DNA of 64,000 nt from Trueperella bernardiae (GCF_001469025.1 NZ_LNIZ01000003.1:1-64000), one strand, 5' to 3'; shown: positions 38,863 through 47,521, numbered from the stretch's first letter. The notes: generated from the letters alone by a model not told the origin. Numbers and translations: made by a program.

Positions 38863-40524
38863 ATGTCAGAAAAGTATTTGGTCGGCGTTGACTTCGGTAC
38901 GCTGTCGGGCCGCGCGATCGTGGTGCGCGCCTCCGACGGCGTCCAGGTGGGCACGTCGGTCAGCCACTACAAGCACGCGGTCATGGACCGCACCCTCGAT
39001 GCGGGCGACGGCCAGAAGCTGCCCCCGGAGTTCGCTCTGCAAAACCCGGGCGACTACGTGGACGTGCTCACGGATGCCATTCCGGGCGCGATCAAGGACG
39101 CGGGGATTGACCCGGCCGACGTCGTCGGTGTGGGCATCGATGCCACCTCGGCCACGGTGTTTGTCACGGACGCTGAGGGCACCCCGCTGTGCGAGAAGGA
39201 AGAGTTCAAGAACAACCCGCACGCCTACGTCAAGCTGTGGAAGCACCACGGCGGGCAGGACCAGGCCGACCGCATCATTGCGCTCGCCGAGGAGCGCGGG
39301 GAGGAGTGGCTGGAGCGCTACGGCGGCATCCTGTCTTCCGAAATGCTCTTCCCGAAGATCCTGGAGACGTACGAGAAGGCGCCGGAGGTGTATGCGGCGG
39401 CGGACGTCGTCGTGAACCTGCTGGACTGGATCACGTGGAAGCTGACGGGCGAGCTGACGTTCGCGGCTTCCGATTCGGGCTACAAGCGGATGCTGACGGA
39501 CGGGGAGTACCCGAGCCGAGAATTCTGTGAGGCGCTCGCACCGGGGTTTGGCCCGGTGTTCGAGGAGAAGATGAACGCGCCGATCAAGCAGTTGGGCGAG
39601 AAGGTGGGCGACCTGTCGGCTGAGGCTGCCAAGCTCACCGGGCTGCCGGAAGGCATCGCGGTGGCTTCGGGCAATATTGACGCCCACGTCGTCGTGGCCG
39701 GCGCTAACGCGGTCAAGCCGGGGCAGATGACGGCGATCATCGGCACGTCGGGCTGCTACGTCATCAACAGCGAAGGCTACAAGCCGGTTCCCGGCGTGTT
39801 CGGCAACGTTGAGGGCGGCGCGGTCCCGGGCCTGTGGGGCATCGAGGGCGGGCAGACCGCCGTGGGCGACGTCTTCGCCTGGTTCGAGGATAACGCCGTG
39901 CCCGAGCGCTACGAGCAGGCCGCCCGCGAGGAGGGCATCTCGGTGCTCGAATACATGATGCACCGCGCGTTCGCGATGGAGATCGGCGAGCACGGCCTCA
40001 TCGCCCTCGACTGGCTCAACGGCAACCGCTCGATCCTGTCCGACGCGCGCCTGTCCGGCTCGATCATCGGCATCACGCTGCAGACCCGCCCGGAGGACAT
40101 CTACCGCGCCCTCATGGAGGCCACAGTGTTCGGCATCCGCGTGATCGTGGACAACTTCGAAGAGCACGGCGTACCGGTCACGGAGATCGTGGCCGCCGGC
40201 GGCCTGCTCAAGAACCACCACTTCATGCAGATGCTCGCCGACATCACGCGCCGCCCCGTCTCCGTCTCCGACGCGGAACAGACGGGCGCGCTCGGCTCGG
40301 CGATCTTCGCGGCGGTCGCGGCCGGCGTGTACGACGACGTCTACGCGGCAGCCACGACCATGTCCCACGTGACCGAACACAAGTACGTGCCGAACGAGGA
40401 CGCCTCCGATAAGTACGAGGAGCTCTACGGCATCTACCGCGAGCTGCATGACTTCTTCGGCCGGGGCGAGAACCAGATCATGCACCGCCTGAAGGACATC
40501 CGCGCCCGGGCGTTCGGAGAGTGA
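38863..40524 (+). CDS. araB: L-ribulokinase
   Basis: The 553-residue protein is a canonical AraB: it begins YLVGVDFGTLSGRAIVVRAS, carries GIDATSATV, GNIDAHVVVAGANAV (catalytic Asp) and LIALDWLNGNRSILSD, and ends with AAGGLLKNHHFMQMLADITR. AraB phosphorylates L-ribulose to L-ribulose 5-phosphate, and some members also accept pentitols such as ribitol or L-arabinitol. The downstream araD would take the product to xylulose 5-phosphate. No araA is in the window. RBS AAAGGAG is well placed. Confidence 0.92.
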   Translation: MSEKYLVGVDFGTLSGRAIVVRASDGVQVGTSVSHYKHAVMDRTLDAGDGQKLPPEFALQNPGDYVDVLTDAIPGAIKDAGIDPADVVGVGIDATSATVFVTDAEGTPLCEKEEFKNNPHAYVKLWKHHGGQDQADRIIALAEERGEEWLERYGGILSSEMLFPKILETYEKAPEVYAAADVVVNLLDWITWKLTGELTFAASDSGYKRMLTDGEYPSREFCEALAPGFGPVFEEKMNAPIKQLGEKVGDLSAEAAKLTGLPEGIAVASGNIDAHVVVAGANAVKPGQMTAIIGTSGCYVINSEGYKPVPGVFGNVEGGAVPGLWGIEGGQTAVGDVFAWFEDNAVPERYEQAAREEGISVLEYMMHRAFAMEIGEHGLIALDWLNGNRSILSDARLSGSIIGITLQTRPEDIYRALMEATVFGIRVIVDNFEEHGVPVTEIVAAGGLLKNHHFMQMLADITRRPVSVSDAEQTGALGSAIFAAVAAGVYDDVYAAATTMSHVTEHKYVPNEDASDKYEELYGIYRELHDFFGRGENQIMHRLKDIRARAFGE

Positions 40525-40526
40525 CG

Positions 40527-41300
40527 ATGAAGCTTTCCGAGCTTTCACCGAAGGTGCAGGAGGCCGTGGCGGCGGCTCGGCGTGAGGTGTGCGACCTTCA
40601 CGCCGAGTTGCCCGCCAACGGGCTGGTGGTCTGGACGGCGGGCAACGTCTCGCAGCGCGTGGCCGGGGCGGACCTGTTCGTCATCAAACCATCCGGCGTG
40701 CGCTACGACGAGCTCACCCCCGAAAAGATGGTGGTGTGCACGCTGGACGGCAACAAGATTGAGGACGGGACGGCGGACGCCCTGTCGCCGTCGTCAGACA
40801 CAGCGGCTCACGCCTACGTCTACCGGCACATGCCCGAGGTGGGCGGCGTGGTCCACACGCATTCGCCGTACGCGTGCGCGTTTGCGGCCGTGCACCGGCC
40901 CATCCCGTGTGTGCTCACGATGATGGCCGACGAGTTCGGCGGGGACGTGCCCGTGGGCCCGTTCGCGATCATCGGAGACGACTCGATCGGCCGCGGCATT
41001 GTTGCCACCCTCGCGCAGTCGCGCTCGCCGGCGGTGCTCATGGGCAACCACGGCCCATTCACGGTGGGCAAGGACGCCACGGCGGCGGTCAAGGCCGCGG
41101 TCATGGTGGAGGAGGTGGCCAAGACCGTGGCCATCGCTGAGGGGCTCGGCACCCCGCGCCCGATCGCCCAGGAGCACATCGACTCGCTCTACGCCCGCTA
41201 CCAAAACGTCTACGGGCAAGCCGACGACGCCGATGGCGCGGCTGGCGCTGTGGACGGGGCTGGCGCGGACGGCGTCGTGAAGGACGAGGCCGATGAGTGA
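40527..41300 (+). CDS. araD: L-ribulose-5-phosphate 4-epimerase
   Basis: Class II aldolase-fold epimerase converting L-ribulose 5-phosphate to D-xylulose 5-phosphate. Zinc histidines are visible in VVHTHSPYACAFA and LMGNHGPFTVG, with TAGNVSQR and KPSGVRYDEL near the N-terminus. The 257 residues include an unusual Asp/Ala/Gly-rich tail (about 228-257) beyond the normal family end. ATG 40527 lies two bases past araB; the stop overlaps the next gene by eight bases. Confidence 0.92.
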   Translation: MKLSELSPKVQEAVAAARREVCDLHAELPANGLVVWTAGNVSQRVAGADLFVIKPSGVRYDELTPEKMVVCTLDGNKIEDGTADALSPSSDTAAHAYVYRHMPEVGGVVHTHSPYACAFAAVHRPIPCVLTMMADEFGGDVPVGPFAIIGDDSIGRGIVATLAQSRSPAVLMGNHGPFTVGKDATAAVKAAVMVEEVAKTVAIAEGLGTPRPIAQEHIDSLYARYQNVYGQADDADGAAGAVDGAGADGVVKDEADE

Positions 41301-42777
41301 GCTGGTTATTGCGATTGATTCGTCGACGTCGGCGTCGAAGGCCGTGGTGGTGGACGCGAGCGGGGCGGTGCTTGCCACCGGGCACGCGCCGATCGAGCTA
41401 CTGACCCCGGGGATGGACCGCTACGAGCACGACCCACGCCAGTGGTGGACCTCCACCCACGCGGCGATCACCGAGGCGCTGGGCGCGCTGTCGGAGGCGG
41501 ATCGGGCGCGGGTGCGCGGCATCTGCATCACGCACCAGCGCGAGTCCTTTGCGCTGGTGGACGAGGCAGGCGAAGCGCTACGGCCCGCGATACTGTGGCT
41601 GGATTCGCGCGCGGGCGCGCAGATCAAGAAGTACGGATCGCTCGAGATTCACGAGCTGTCCGGCAAGCCGGCCGACACGACGCCGGCCATCTACAAGATG
41701 GCGTGGCTGAAGGAAAACGAGCCGGAGGTGCTCGCGCGGGCTGCGAAGGTGGTGGACGTGCACGCCTACCTCGCCAAGCAGTTGGTGGGCAGGTGGGTGT
41801 CGGCGATGGGGTCGGCGGACACGCTCAACCTCATGGGCATCAAGGCACAGGACTACTCAGACAAGCTACTCGAGATCGCGGGCGTGCGCCGCGACCAGAT
41901 GGCCGAGCTCGCCAAGCCCACCGAAACCATCGGCGCTCTCAAGCCGGAGCTGGCCGACGAGTGGGGGCTGGGCGAGGTGGTGCTCATCGCCGGAGTTGGC
42001 GACGGGCAGGCCTCCGGGCTTGGCACCAACGCGATCGACCAGGACACGGCCTACGTCAACGTCGGCACGTCCGTGGTGTGCGGGATCCACTCGCCCGACT
42101 TCGCCTTCGACCCCTCCTACCGCACGCTACTGGCCGGGATCCCGGGCCAGTACGTGCTGGAGATCGTGCAGAATTCGGGCTCGGTGCTGCTCAACTGGTT
42201 CCGCAAGGAGCTGGGCGACCCGACGCTCGAGGGCAAGATCGACCCCGAGCTCGACGCGGCGGCCGCCAAGGTCCCGCTCGGCGCGGAGGGCCTGCTCACC
42301 GTGCCGTACTGGAACGCCGTGCAGTCCCCGTACTGGGAGCCTTTCGCGCGTGGGATCATGGTCGGCTTCGGCTCGGCCCACACCCGCGCCCACCTCTACC
42401 GCTCCCTCATGGAGGGCATTGCCCTCGAACTGCGCGAAAACATCCGCCGGGTGGAAGCCTCCACCGGGCGCACCATCCGCGAACTGCGCGCCACCGGCGG
42501 CGGCTCGCGCAACCCGCTCTGGCGCCAGATCTTCGCTGATGCCACCGGAAAACCGATCGTGGTCTCCGGAGTGGACGAGGTCAGCGCCCAGGGCGCGGCC
42601 ATTATGGGCATGGTGGGTATCGGCGCCTTCCCCGACGTGGCAAGTGCCGCCGACGCCATGACCAGCTTCATCGACCGCACCGAACCCGACCTCGACGCCC
42701 ACGAACGCTACGGGAAGATCGCCCAGCTCCAGCAGAAGATCTACCCCGCGCTCGCGGACTTGTTCGAGCAGGAGTAG
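41293..42777 (+). CDS. FGGY-family kinase, xylulokinase/gluconokinase-like
   Basis: A 494-residue FGGY kinase: VIAIDSSTSASKAVVVDASG at the start, ITHQRESFALVD, AGVGDGQASGLGTNAI with the catalytic Asp, VNVGTSVVCGI, and ATGGGSRNPLWRQIFADATG. This pattern is of the XylB branch, so D-xylulose is the leading guess, giving entry for D-arabitol or xylitol carbon. It overlaps araD by eight bases and is the last gene before a hairpin. Confidence 0.85.
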   Translation: MSELVIAIDSSTSASKAVVVDASGAVLATGHAPIELLTPGMDRYEHDPRQWWTSTHAAITEALGALSEADRARVRGICITHQRESFALVDEAGEALRPAILWLDSRAGAQIKKYGSLEIHELSGKPADTTPAIYKMAWLKENEPEVLARAAKVVDVHAYLAKQLVGRWVSAMGSADTLNLMGIKAQDYSDKLLEIAGVRRDQMAELAKPTETIGALKPELADEWGLGEVVLIAGVGDGQASGLGTNAIDQDTAYVNVGTSVVCGIHSPDFAFDPSYRTLLAGIPGQYVLEIVQNSGSVLLNWFRKELGDPTLEGKIDPELDAAAAKVPLGAEGLLTVPYWNAVQSPYWEPFARGIMVGFGSAHTRAHLYRSLMEGIALELRENIRRVEASTGRTIRELRATGGGSRNPLWRQIFADATGKPIVVSGVDEVSAQGAAIMGMVGIGAFPDVASAADAMTSFIDRTEPDLDAHERYGKIAQLQQKIYPALADLFEQE

Positions 42778-42780
42778 AGG

Positions 42781-42811
42781 CGGCGGGTGCGGCAGGGTGC
42801 CGCACCCGCCG
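42781..42811 (+). terminator. Hairpin after the XylB-like gene
   Basis: A perfect 13-bp stem (CGGCGGGTGCGGC with GCCGCACCCGCCG, five-base loop) begins three bases after the stop. No U-run; it may be a partial terminator separating the pentose and dihydroxyacetone-kinase modules. Confidence 0.55.
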
Positions 42812-42940
42812 TTGCTCTGCCCCGCGTGAGACTGGCGGCGCGCAAGGGGGACCAGCCCTCGGGCGTTGCGCCGGGCCGGCCCACGCCACCCCCGTATCCG
42901 CACCCAGCACATCCGACAACCCCTTAGAAAGGACAGAACA

Positions 42941-44647
42941 ATGACGTTCCTCGTCAACGATCCAGAAAAGTTCCCGGCGGAGGCCGTGGCAGGCTTCGCC
43001 GCAGCATACTCAACCTACGTCCAGCCCGTTCACGGCGGAGTCGTGCGGACGGGAGCCTCGCCGAAGGGGGAGGTGTCGATCGTCGTCGGCGGCGGTTCGG
43101 GCCACTACCCGGCGTTCGCCGGCTGGGTGGGCCAGGGCATGGCGCACGGTGCTGTGTGCGGCAACATCTTCTCCTCGCCGTCGGCCTCGCAGGCCACGTC
43201 CGTGTGCCGGGCCGCCGATAACGGCGGTGGCACCATCATCATGTTCGGCAACTACGCCGGCGACGTCCTCCACTTCGGCAACGCCGCCGAACAGCTGCGC
43301 GCCGAGGGCCAGGATGTGCGCATCTTTACGATTTCTGATGACATCGCCTCCAACACGCCTGAGAACCACCTGGATCGGCGCGGGATCGCTGGCGACCTGC
43401 TGGTGGTCAAGGCCGCCGGCGCCGCGGCCGCCGAGGGGATGAGCATCGACGACGTCGAAGCGGTGGCCGTCCGCGCCAACGCCCGCACGCGCACGCTCGG
43501 CGTGGCCTTCACCGGCTGCACCTTCCCCGGCGCCACCGAGCCGCTGTTCGAGGTGGCACCCGGCACGTTCGGCCTGGGCCTGGGCATCCACGGCGAGCCC
43601 GGCATCTCCGAGCACGAGATGATGAGCTGCGACGACATCGCCGCGATGATCATCGACAAACTCCTCGAGGAGGAGCCCGCCCGCGGCGAGGCCGGCTACG
43701 AAGGCCGGGTGGCCGTGCTGGTCAACGGCCTGGGCGCCACGAAGTACGAGGAAATGTTCGTCTTCTACGGGGCTGTTAAGCGCATGCTCGAAGATCGCGG
43801 GCTGACCATCGTGGGCCCGGTGGTAGATGAGCAGGTCACCTCGCTCGACATGGCCGGTATCTCCCTGTCGCTCATGTTCCTCGACGACGAACTCGAGCGA
43901 CTCTGGCTTGCCCCCGCCGACACCCCCGCCTACCGGGTGGGTAGTGTGGATGCGGGCTCGGCGGAGCGGCGGGTCGTTGCCGACGAAGAGCAGGCCGAGA
44001 TCGAGGCGGGCGCCCCGGAGTCGGCCGAGCAGGCCAAGGTGATCGCCCGCGTGCTCGCCGCGTTCGAGGAGCGGGCGCGCGAGGTGGAGCATGAACTGGG
44101 GCACATGGACTCCGTCGCCGGCGACGGCGACCACGGCCAGGGCATGGTGCTCGGCGCTACGGCGGCGGCCAAGGCCGCGCGCGAGGCCGTCGAGGCCGGA
44201 GCTGGAGCTCGCACCCTGCTCGCCCGGGCGGGAGCCGCCTGGTCCGAGGGCGCGGGCGGAACCGCCGGTGCACTATGGGGCGGGGCGCTCGCCAAGGTCG
44301 GAGCGGGCCTGTCCGACGACGCCGCGACGGATGACGCGGGAGTCAAGGCCGCTGTCGTCGACGGAGTGCGATCCTTCGTCACCATGGGCGGGGCCGCGGT
44401 GGGCGACAAGACCATCGTGGACGCCTCCGAACCGTTCGCCGACGCGCTCGCCGGCACCGACGCCGAACTCGTGGACGCGTGGGCCGACGCCGCCGACGCC
44501 GCCGAAGAAGCCGCCGCCGGCACCGCGAACTTCGCCGCAAAGAAGGGCCGCGCTCGCACGCACGGAGACAAGTCGGTGGGCACGCCCGACCCCGGCGCCA
44601 CCTCCTTCGCTATTCTGATGAAGGTAGTCCCGCACGTCATCAAGTAA
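42941..44647 (+). CDS. Fused DhaK-DhaL ketose kinase (dihydroxyacetone/erythrulose kinase type)
   Basis: ATP-dependent kinase of 568 residues with DhaK (about 1-330) and DhaL (about 365-568) domains on one chain. DhaK motifs are GGGSGHYPAFAGWVGQGM, GNYAGDVLHFGNA and GLGIHGEPG, whose histidine forms the hemiaminal with the ketone substrate. DhaL motifs are AGDGDHGQGMVLG, GAGGTAGALWGGAL, GDKTIVDASEP and RTHGDKSVGTPDPG. Mycobacterial erythrulose kinases have this same fusion, and a polyol dehydrogenase is adjacent, so a tetrulose substrate is as likely as dihydroxyacetone. ATG 42941 follows AGAAAGGA. Confidence 0.88.
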   Translation: MTFLVNDPEKFPAEAVAGFAAAYSTYVQPVHGGVVRTGASPKGEVSIVVGGGSGHYPAFAGWVGQGMAHGAVCGNIFSSPSASQATSVCRAADNGGGTIIMFGNYAGDVLHFGNAAEQLRAEGQDVRIFTISDDIASNTPENHLDRRGIAGDLLVVKAAGAAAAEGMSIDDVEAVAVRANARTRTLGVAFTGCTFPGATEPLFEVAPGTFGLGLGIHGEPGISEHEMMSCDDIAAMIIDKLLEEEPARGEAGYEGRVAVLVNGLGATKYEEMFVFYGAVKRMLEDRGLTIVGPVVDEQVTSLDMAGISLSLMFLDDELERLWLAPADTPAYRVGSVDAGSAERRVVADEEQAEIEAGAPESAEQAKVIARVLAAFEERAREVEHELGHMDSVAGDGDHGQGMVLGATAAAKAAREAVEAGAGARTLLARAGAAWSEGAGGTAGALWGGALAKVGAGLSDDAATDDAGVKAAVVDGVRSFVTMGGAAVGDKTIVDASEPFADALAGTDAELVDAWADAADAAEEAAAGTANFAAKKGRARTHGDKSVGTPDPGATSFAILMKVVPHVIK

Positions 44648-44651
44648 CCCT

Positions 44652-44682
44652 CGGTGGGGGCGGCCGGGCGCCGCCCCCACCG
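44652..44682 (+). other. Intercistronic hairpin between the DhaKL kinase and the dehydrogenase
   Basis: A perfect 12-bp stem (CGGTGGGGGCGG with CCGCCCCCACCG, seven-base loop) lies five bases past the stop; no T-run. Confidence 0.55.
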
Positions 44683-44713
44683 GTACACCCCGGCCCCGGC
44701 ACAAGGAGGACAC

Positions 44714-45757
44714 ATGCTCGCCGCCCACCTCAACGCACCCCACGACCTCGAACTCGTCACCAAGGACCGCCCCGAACCCGGCCCCGGCGAGGTCCTGCTC
44801 AAGATCGAAGCCAACACCCTGTGCGGCACCGACTACCGGCTCTACACCGGCGCGAAAACGGCGGGCGTGCGCCCCGGCGTCGTGCCCGGACACGAACTCG
44901 CCGGCCGCGTGGCCGCAATCGGGGAGGGCGCGATCGACATCATGCCCGACCTCGAAGTGGGGCGGCAGGCCACCGTGTCGATCGTCGTCTCCTGCGGGTA
45001 CTGCCGCAACTGCCTCGCTGACCGCGAGCACCTCTGCCTCAACCTCGAACTGTTCGGCTACGGGATCGACGGCGGCCTGCAAGAATACATGATCGTGCCT
45101 GAACGCGCACTGCGCCGCGGGAACCTGTTCCTCACCGACGCCGAGCTCGACCCGCGCGCCCTGTGCCTCGCTGAACCGATCTCGTGTTGCCTCAACGGGC
45201 TCGACCAATTCAAGGTGAACTCGGGGGAGACCGTGGCCATCCTAGGCGCCGGGCCCATCGGGCTCATCCACGCCCAACTCGCCCTCGCCTCTGGGGCAAG
45301 TTACGTGTTCGTGTCAAACCGCGGCGAGGAGCGGCGGAAGGTGGCGGACCGGCTCGGCGCGATCGGCGTGGGGCCGGAGGAGCTGCCCGCGCGCGTGGCC
45401 GAGGTGACGGGCGGGGCCGGAGCCGACGTTGTCATCGTGTGCATTGGCGCCGAAGCACTTGCCCAGGACGCGCTCGAACTCGCCGCCGACGGCGGGCGTG
45501 TCAGCTACTTCGCCGGATTCCCGAAGGGCTCGACCTCGGAGCTGGAGCCCAACCTCATCCACTACAAGGAACTGGCCGTCACCGGCGGGTCCAACGCCCG
45601 GCGGCGCGACGTCAAGCGCGCGATCAAACTGCTCGAGGCGGGCAAGATCAACGTGGACGAGATCGTCACCCACACCTTCCCCCTCTCCCGTGTGGCCGAC
45701 GCCTACCAGGCGCTCCACGACCGGGTAGGGGTGAAGATCGCGGTCGTGCCCGAGTAG
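44714..45757 (+). CDS. Zinc-dependent polyol dehydrogenase (MDR family)
   Basis: A 347-residue medium-chain dehydrogenase. Catalytic zinc ligands are in LCGTDYRLYTG and PGHELAG; the structural zinc site CGYCRNCLADREHLC is complete; the NAD(P)-binding site is VAILGAGPIGLIHAQLA. It resembles sorbitol/threonine-type dehydrogenases that oxidise a polyol to a ketose. Placed 66 bases after the DhaKL kinase, it could make the ketose that the kinase phosphorylates. Substrate is not determined. RBS AAGGAGG is strong. Confidence 0.85.
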   Translation: MLAAHLNAPHDLELVTKDRPEPGPGEVLLKIEANTLCGTDYRLYTGAKTAGVRPGVVPGHELAGRVAAIGEGAIDIMPDLEVGRQATVSIVVSCGYCRNCLADREHLCLNLELFGYGIDGGLQEYMIVPERALRRGNLFLTDAELDPRALCLAEPISCCLNGLDQFKVNSGETVAILGAGPIGLIHAQLALASGASYVFVSNRGEERRKVADRLGAIGVGPEELPARVAEVTGGAGADVVIVCIGAEALAQDALELAADGGRVSYFAGFPKGSTSELEPNLIHYKELAVTGGSNARRRDVKRAIKLLEAGKINVDEIVTHTFPLSRVADAYQALHDRVGVKIAVVPE

Positions 45758-45850
45758 CCGGGGCCGGGCCGCGCGTGGGCTGGGCCTTCGGCGGGGGTGC
45801 CTGCCTCCCTTTCAGCTTTCACGTCTTTCGTTTTCACGGCACGCAAAGTG

Positions 45851-45910
45851 TTTTCTCGTCACTCAAATGGCCGATTTTGGTGTGCACAAAACACTTTTGG
45901 TGACGATAAA
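45851..45910. repeat. GTCAC-core intergenic element, family A copy 2
   Basis: TTTTCTCGTCACTCAAA (forward, core at 45858), ATTTTGGTGTGCACAAAA (degenerate, 45880) and CTTTTGGTGACGATAAA (reverse, core at 45900). TTTTGGTG recurs at exactly 20 bp, and the forward-to-reverse distance (42 bp) equals that in the copy at 8745. It lies between the convergent dehydrogenase and rpiB genes. Confidence 0.6.
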
Positions 45911-45965
45911 CGCGGGTGGTCGGGCAGCGCGAGGATTGATGTGGGTGGACCGGTGGGCTAACGCG

Positions 45966-46004
45966 AAGCCGCCGGGCGGGGGACAATGCCCCGCCCGGCG
46001 GCTT
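45966..46004. terminator. Terminator hairpin after rpiB
   Basis: A perfect 16-bp stem (AAGCCGCCGGGCGGGG with CCCCGCCCGGCGGCTT, loop GACAATG) lies just past the rpiB stop on the minus strand; it may serve both convergent units. Confidence 0.75.
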
Positions 46005-46018
46005 GCTTGACGCGGTGG

Positions 46019-46453
46019 TTACTGGCGCTCGAACTCGCAGATGCGATTGACCTTGTCCTTCGAGCGGCTGTTGGGATCGTAGGTGTACTTGAGGTACTCC
46101 TCGAGAAGCTTCTCGGCCAGCTTGGTGCCGATCACCTGCGAACCCATCGCGATGAGGTTGGCGTTGTTCGACAGGACGGCGCGCTCGGCCTGGTAGACGT
46201 CGTGGATGCAGGCGCAGTACGCGCCCTCAACCTTGTTGGCTGCGATCGACACGCCAATGCCGGTGCCACACACGAGGATGCCGCGGTCGTACTCGCCGCC
46301 GGCCACCGCGGTGGCGACGTCGAAAGCAACGTTGGCGTAGATCGGATCGTCGGATCCAAGATCAGCGACTTCATGACCAAGCTCAGTGGCCTTCGCCATG
46401 AGGATTTCCTTCAGCTCCGAAGCGTTGGGGTCACAACCAAATGCCAGTTTCAT
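46019..46453 (-). CDS. RpiB/LacA-family sugar-phosphate isomerase
   Basis: The 144-residue enzyme shows FGCDPNASELK, the catalytic cysteine in GILVCGTGIGVSIAANKVEG, and ERAVLSNNANLIAMGSQVIG, all typical of RpiB. It interconverts aldose and ketose phosphates: ribose/ribulose 5-phosphate, or in tetritol pathways erythrulose 4-phosphate/erythrose 4-phosphate. Given the neighbouring DhaKL kinase and dehydrogenase a tetrose role is possible but not shown. ATG 46453 is chosen for GGAGCAGGA upstream and homology; an upstream ATG adds nine unsupported residues. Confidence 0.85.
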   Translation of the reverse strand: MKLAFGCDPNASELKEILMAKATELGHEVADLGSDDPIYANVAFDVATAVAGGEYDRGILVCGTGIGVSIAANKVEGAYCACIHDVYQAERAVLSNNANLIAMGSQVIGTKLAEKLLEEYLKYTYDPNSRSKDKVNRICEFERQ

Positions 46454-46614
46454 TCCTGCTCCTTTGACGGGTTCTAGCAATAATCCAATTCTAAGATGCT
46501 GTGCTCACTAGCGGAATGGTTGGCGCGTTCATGCCCATAAGTGCACGGTAGGGCGGGGCTTTGCACCCCGCTCGCCGCCCGGCGCCGGACCCTTACCGGC
46601 AGCGGCTCTGGCGT

Positions 46615-46687
46615 GGCTAACTCGTGAGTCTGGGGCCAAAAAGCCAGGTTTTATCAATGAAACTGCATTTTCTCACCAGTTGGTTAC
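46615..46687. repeat. Dispersed hairpin element, family E (GCTAACT...GTGAGTCTG type)
   Basis: Begins GGCTAACTCGTGAGTCTGG and ends TTTTCTCACCAGTTGGTTAC, imperfect inverted ends, with GGCCAAAAAGCCAGGTTTT inside. It resembles 57049-57118. Its right end supplies the stop codon of the gntR-family gene. Confidence 0.55.
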
Positions 46688-47379
46688 AGGTCGGTCTCCG
46701 CCAATTCCGTCAGCTTGAAGATCGCGGGGTAGCGGGTCATGGCGTTCTTGAGGTCATCGAGCACGATCCGCAGGTGGGCGCACAGGGTGGCGTGGGCCGC
46801 CGCGAGGTCCTCGGCGAGCAGGGACTCAGTGATCTGCACGTGCTCCTGGTGGAAGCGGGCGAGGGAGTCGCGCGTGGTCAGCCCGAGGAAGCGGGCGCGG
46901 TCGAGGTGGGTCTTGTAGTCGGCCACCTGCTGCCACAGGCGTCGGTGCCCGCTGAGCTCGAGGAGCAGCTGGTGAAACTCCTCGTCGAGGGAGAAGAACT
47001 CGGACGGGCCGCGTTCGATCGACTCGTGCTGGTGGTCGAGGTTCGTGTGGATCCGCGCCACGACGTCGTCGTTCAAAGGGAAGGAGATGGAGTCGAGCGC
47101 GTGAAGTTCGACGGATTCGCGGAGGAATTGGGCGTCACGGATGTCGTCGAGGCTGAGGCTGGAGACGAACGTGCCCTTGCGGGGGACGACGTGGACCAGC
47201 CCGTTGTCGGCGAGGAGGATGAGCGCTTCGCGGACGGGAGTGCGTGAGCAGCCGAGTGCCTGCGCGAGTTCGTTTTCGGACAGGAGTGAGCCCGGGGGCA
47301 GTTCCAGGCTAATGATCCTGTTGCGCAGCGTGTTGTAGGTGATGCGGCGTGCGGAGACGGCTCCCGCGTTAGATGTCAT
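46684..47379 (-). CDS. GntR-family (FadR/FCD subfamily) transcription regulator
   Basis: A 231-residue regulator with an N-terminal winged helix (ITYNTLRNRIISLELPPGSL; SENELAQALGCSRTPVREAL) and an all-helical FCD effector domain with the metal-binding histidines (LDEEFHQLLLELSGH, ARFHQEHVQI, HLRIV). FCD regulators usually sense sugar acids or carboxylates. It is divergent from the idonate-type dehydrogenase and TRAP genes, its likely targets, and is upstream of rpiB on the same strand. Confidence 0.9.
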   Translation of the reverse strand: MTSNAGAVSARRITYNTLRNRIISLELPPGSLLSENELAQALGCSRTPVREALILLADNGLVHVVPRKGTFVSSLSLDDIRDAQFLRESVELHALDSISFPLNDDVVARIHTNLDHQHESIERGPSEFFSLDEEFHQLLLELSGHRRLWQQVADYKTHLDRARFLGLTTRDSLARFHQEHVQITESLLAEDLAAAHATLCAHLRIVLDDLKNAMTRYPAIFKLTELAETDL

Positions 47380-47521
47380 GGCGCCTCAATCCTCGTCGAT
47401 TCTGATATCAAGTATGGTCCAAAACTGGATTTCTTATAAATCAGCTTACATACTAGCCAGGATGCAAGGCGGTATGTTAGCCTTGGAGCACGTCATTTTA
47501 AGCGCAAGGAGGCGCCGAGAC
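47380..47521. promoter_or_regulatory. Divergent promoter region, gntR/dehydrogenase-TRAP
   Basis: An AT-rich gap with related sequences AGTATGGTCC (47412), CATACTAGCC (47450) and GGTATGTTAGCC (47471), which may be half-sites of a regulator. AAGGAGG at 47506-47512 is the ribosome site of the dehydrogenase. Confidence 0.4.

Noticed and set aside
38866-40548. A 560-codon minus-strand frame over araB
   Set aside because: Mirror of the araB reading frame; His/Arg-rich and without recognisable motifs.
38863-41300. Complete L-arabinose operon
   Set aside because: araB and araD are present but there is no araA isomerase, arabinofuranosidase or arabinose transporter in the window.
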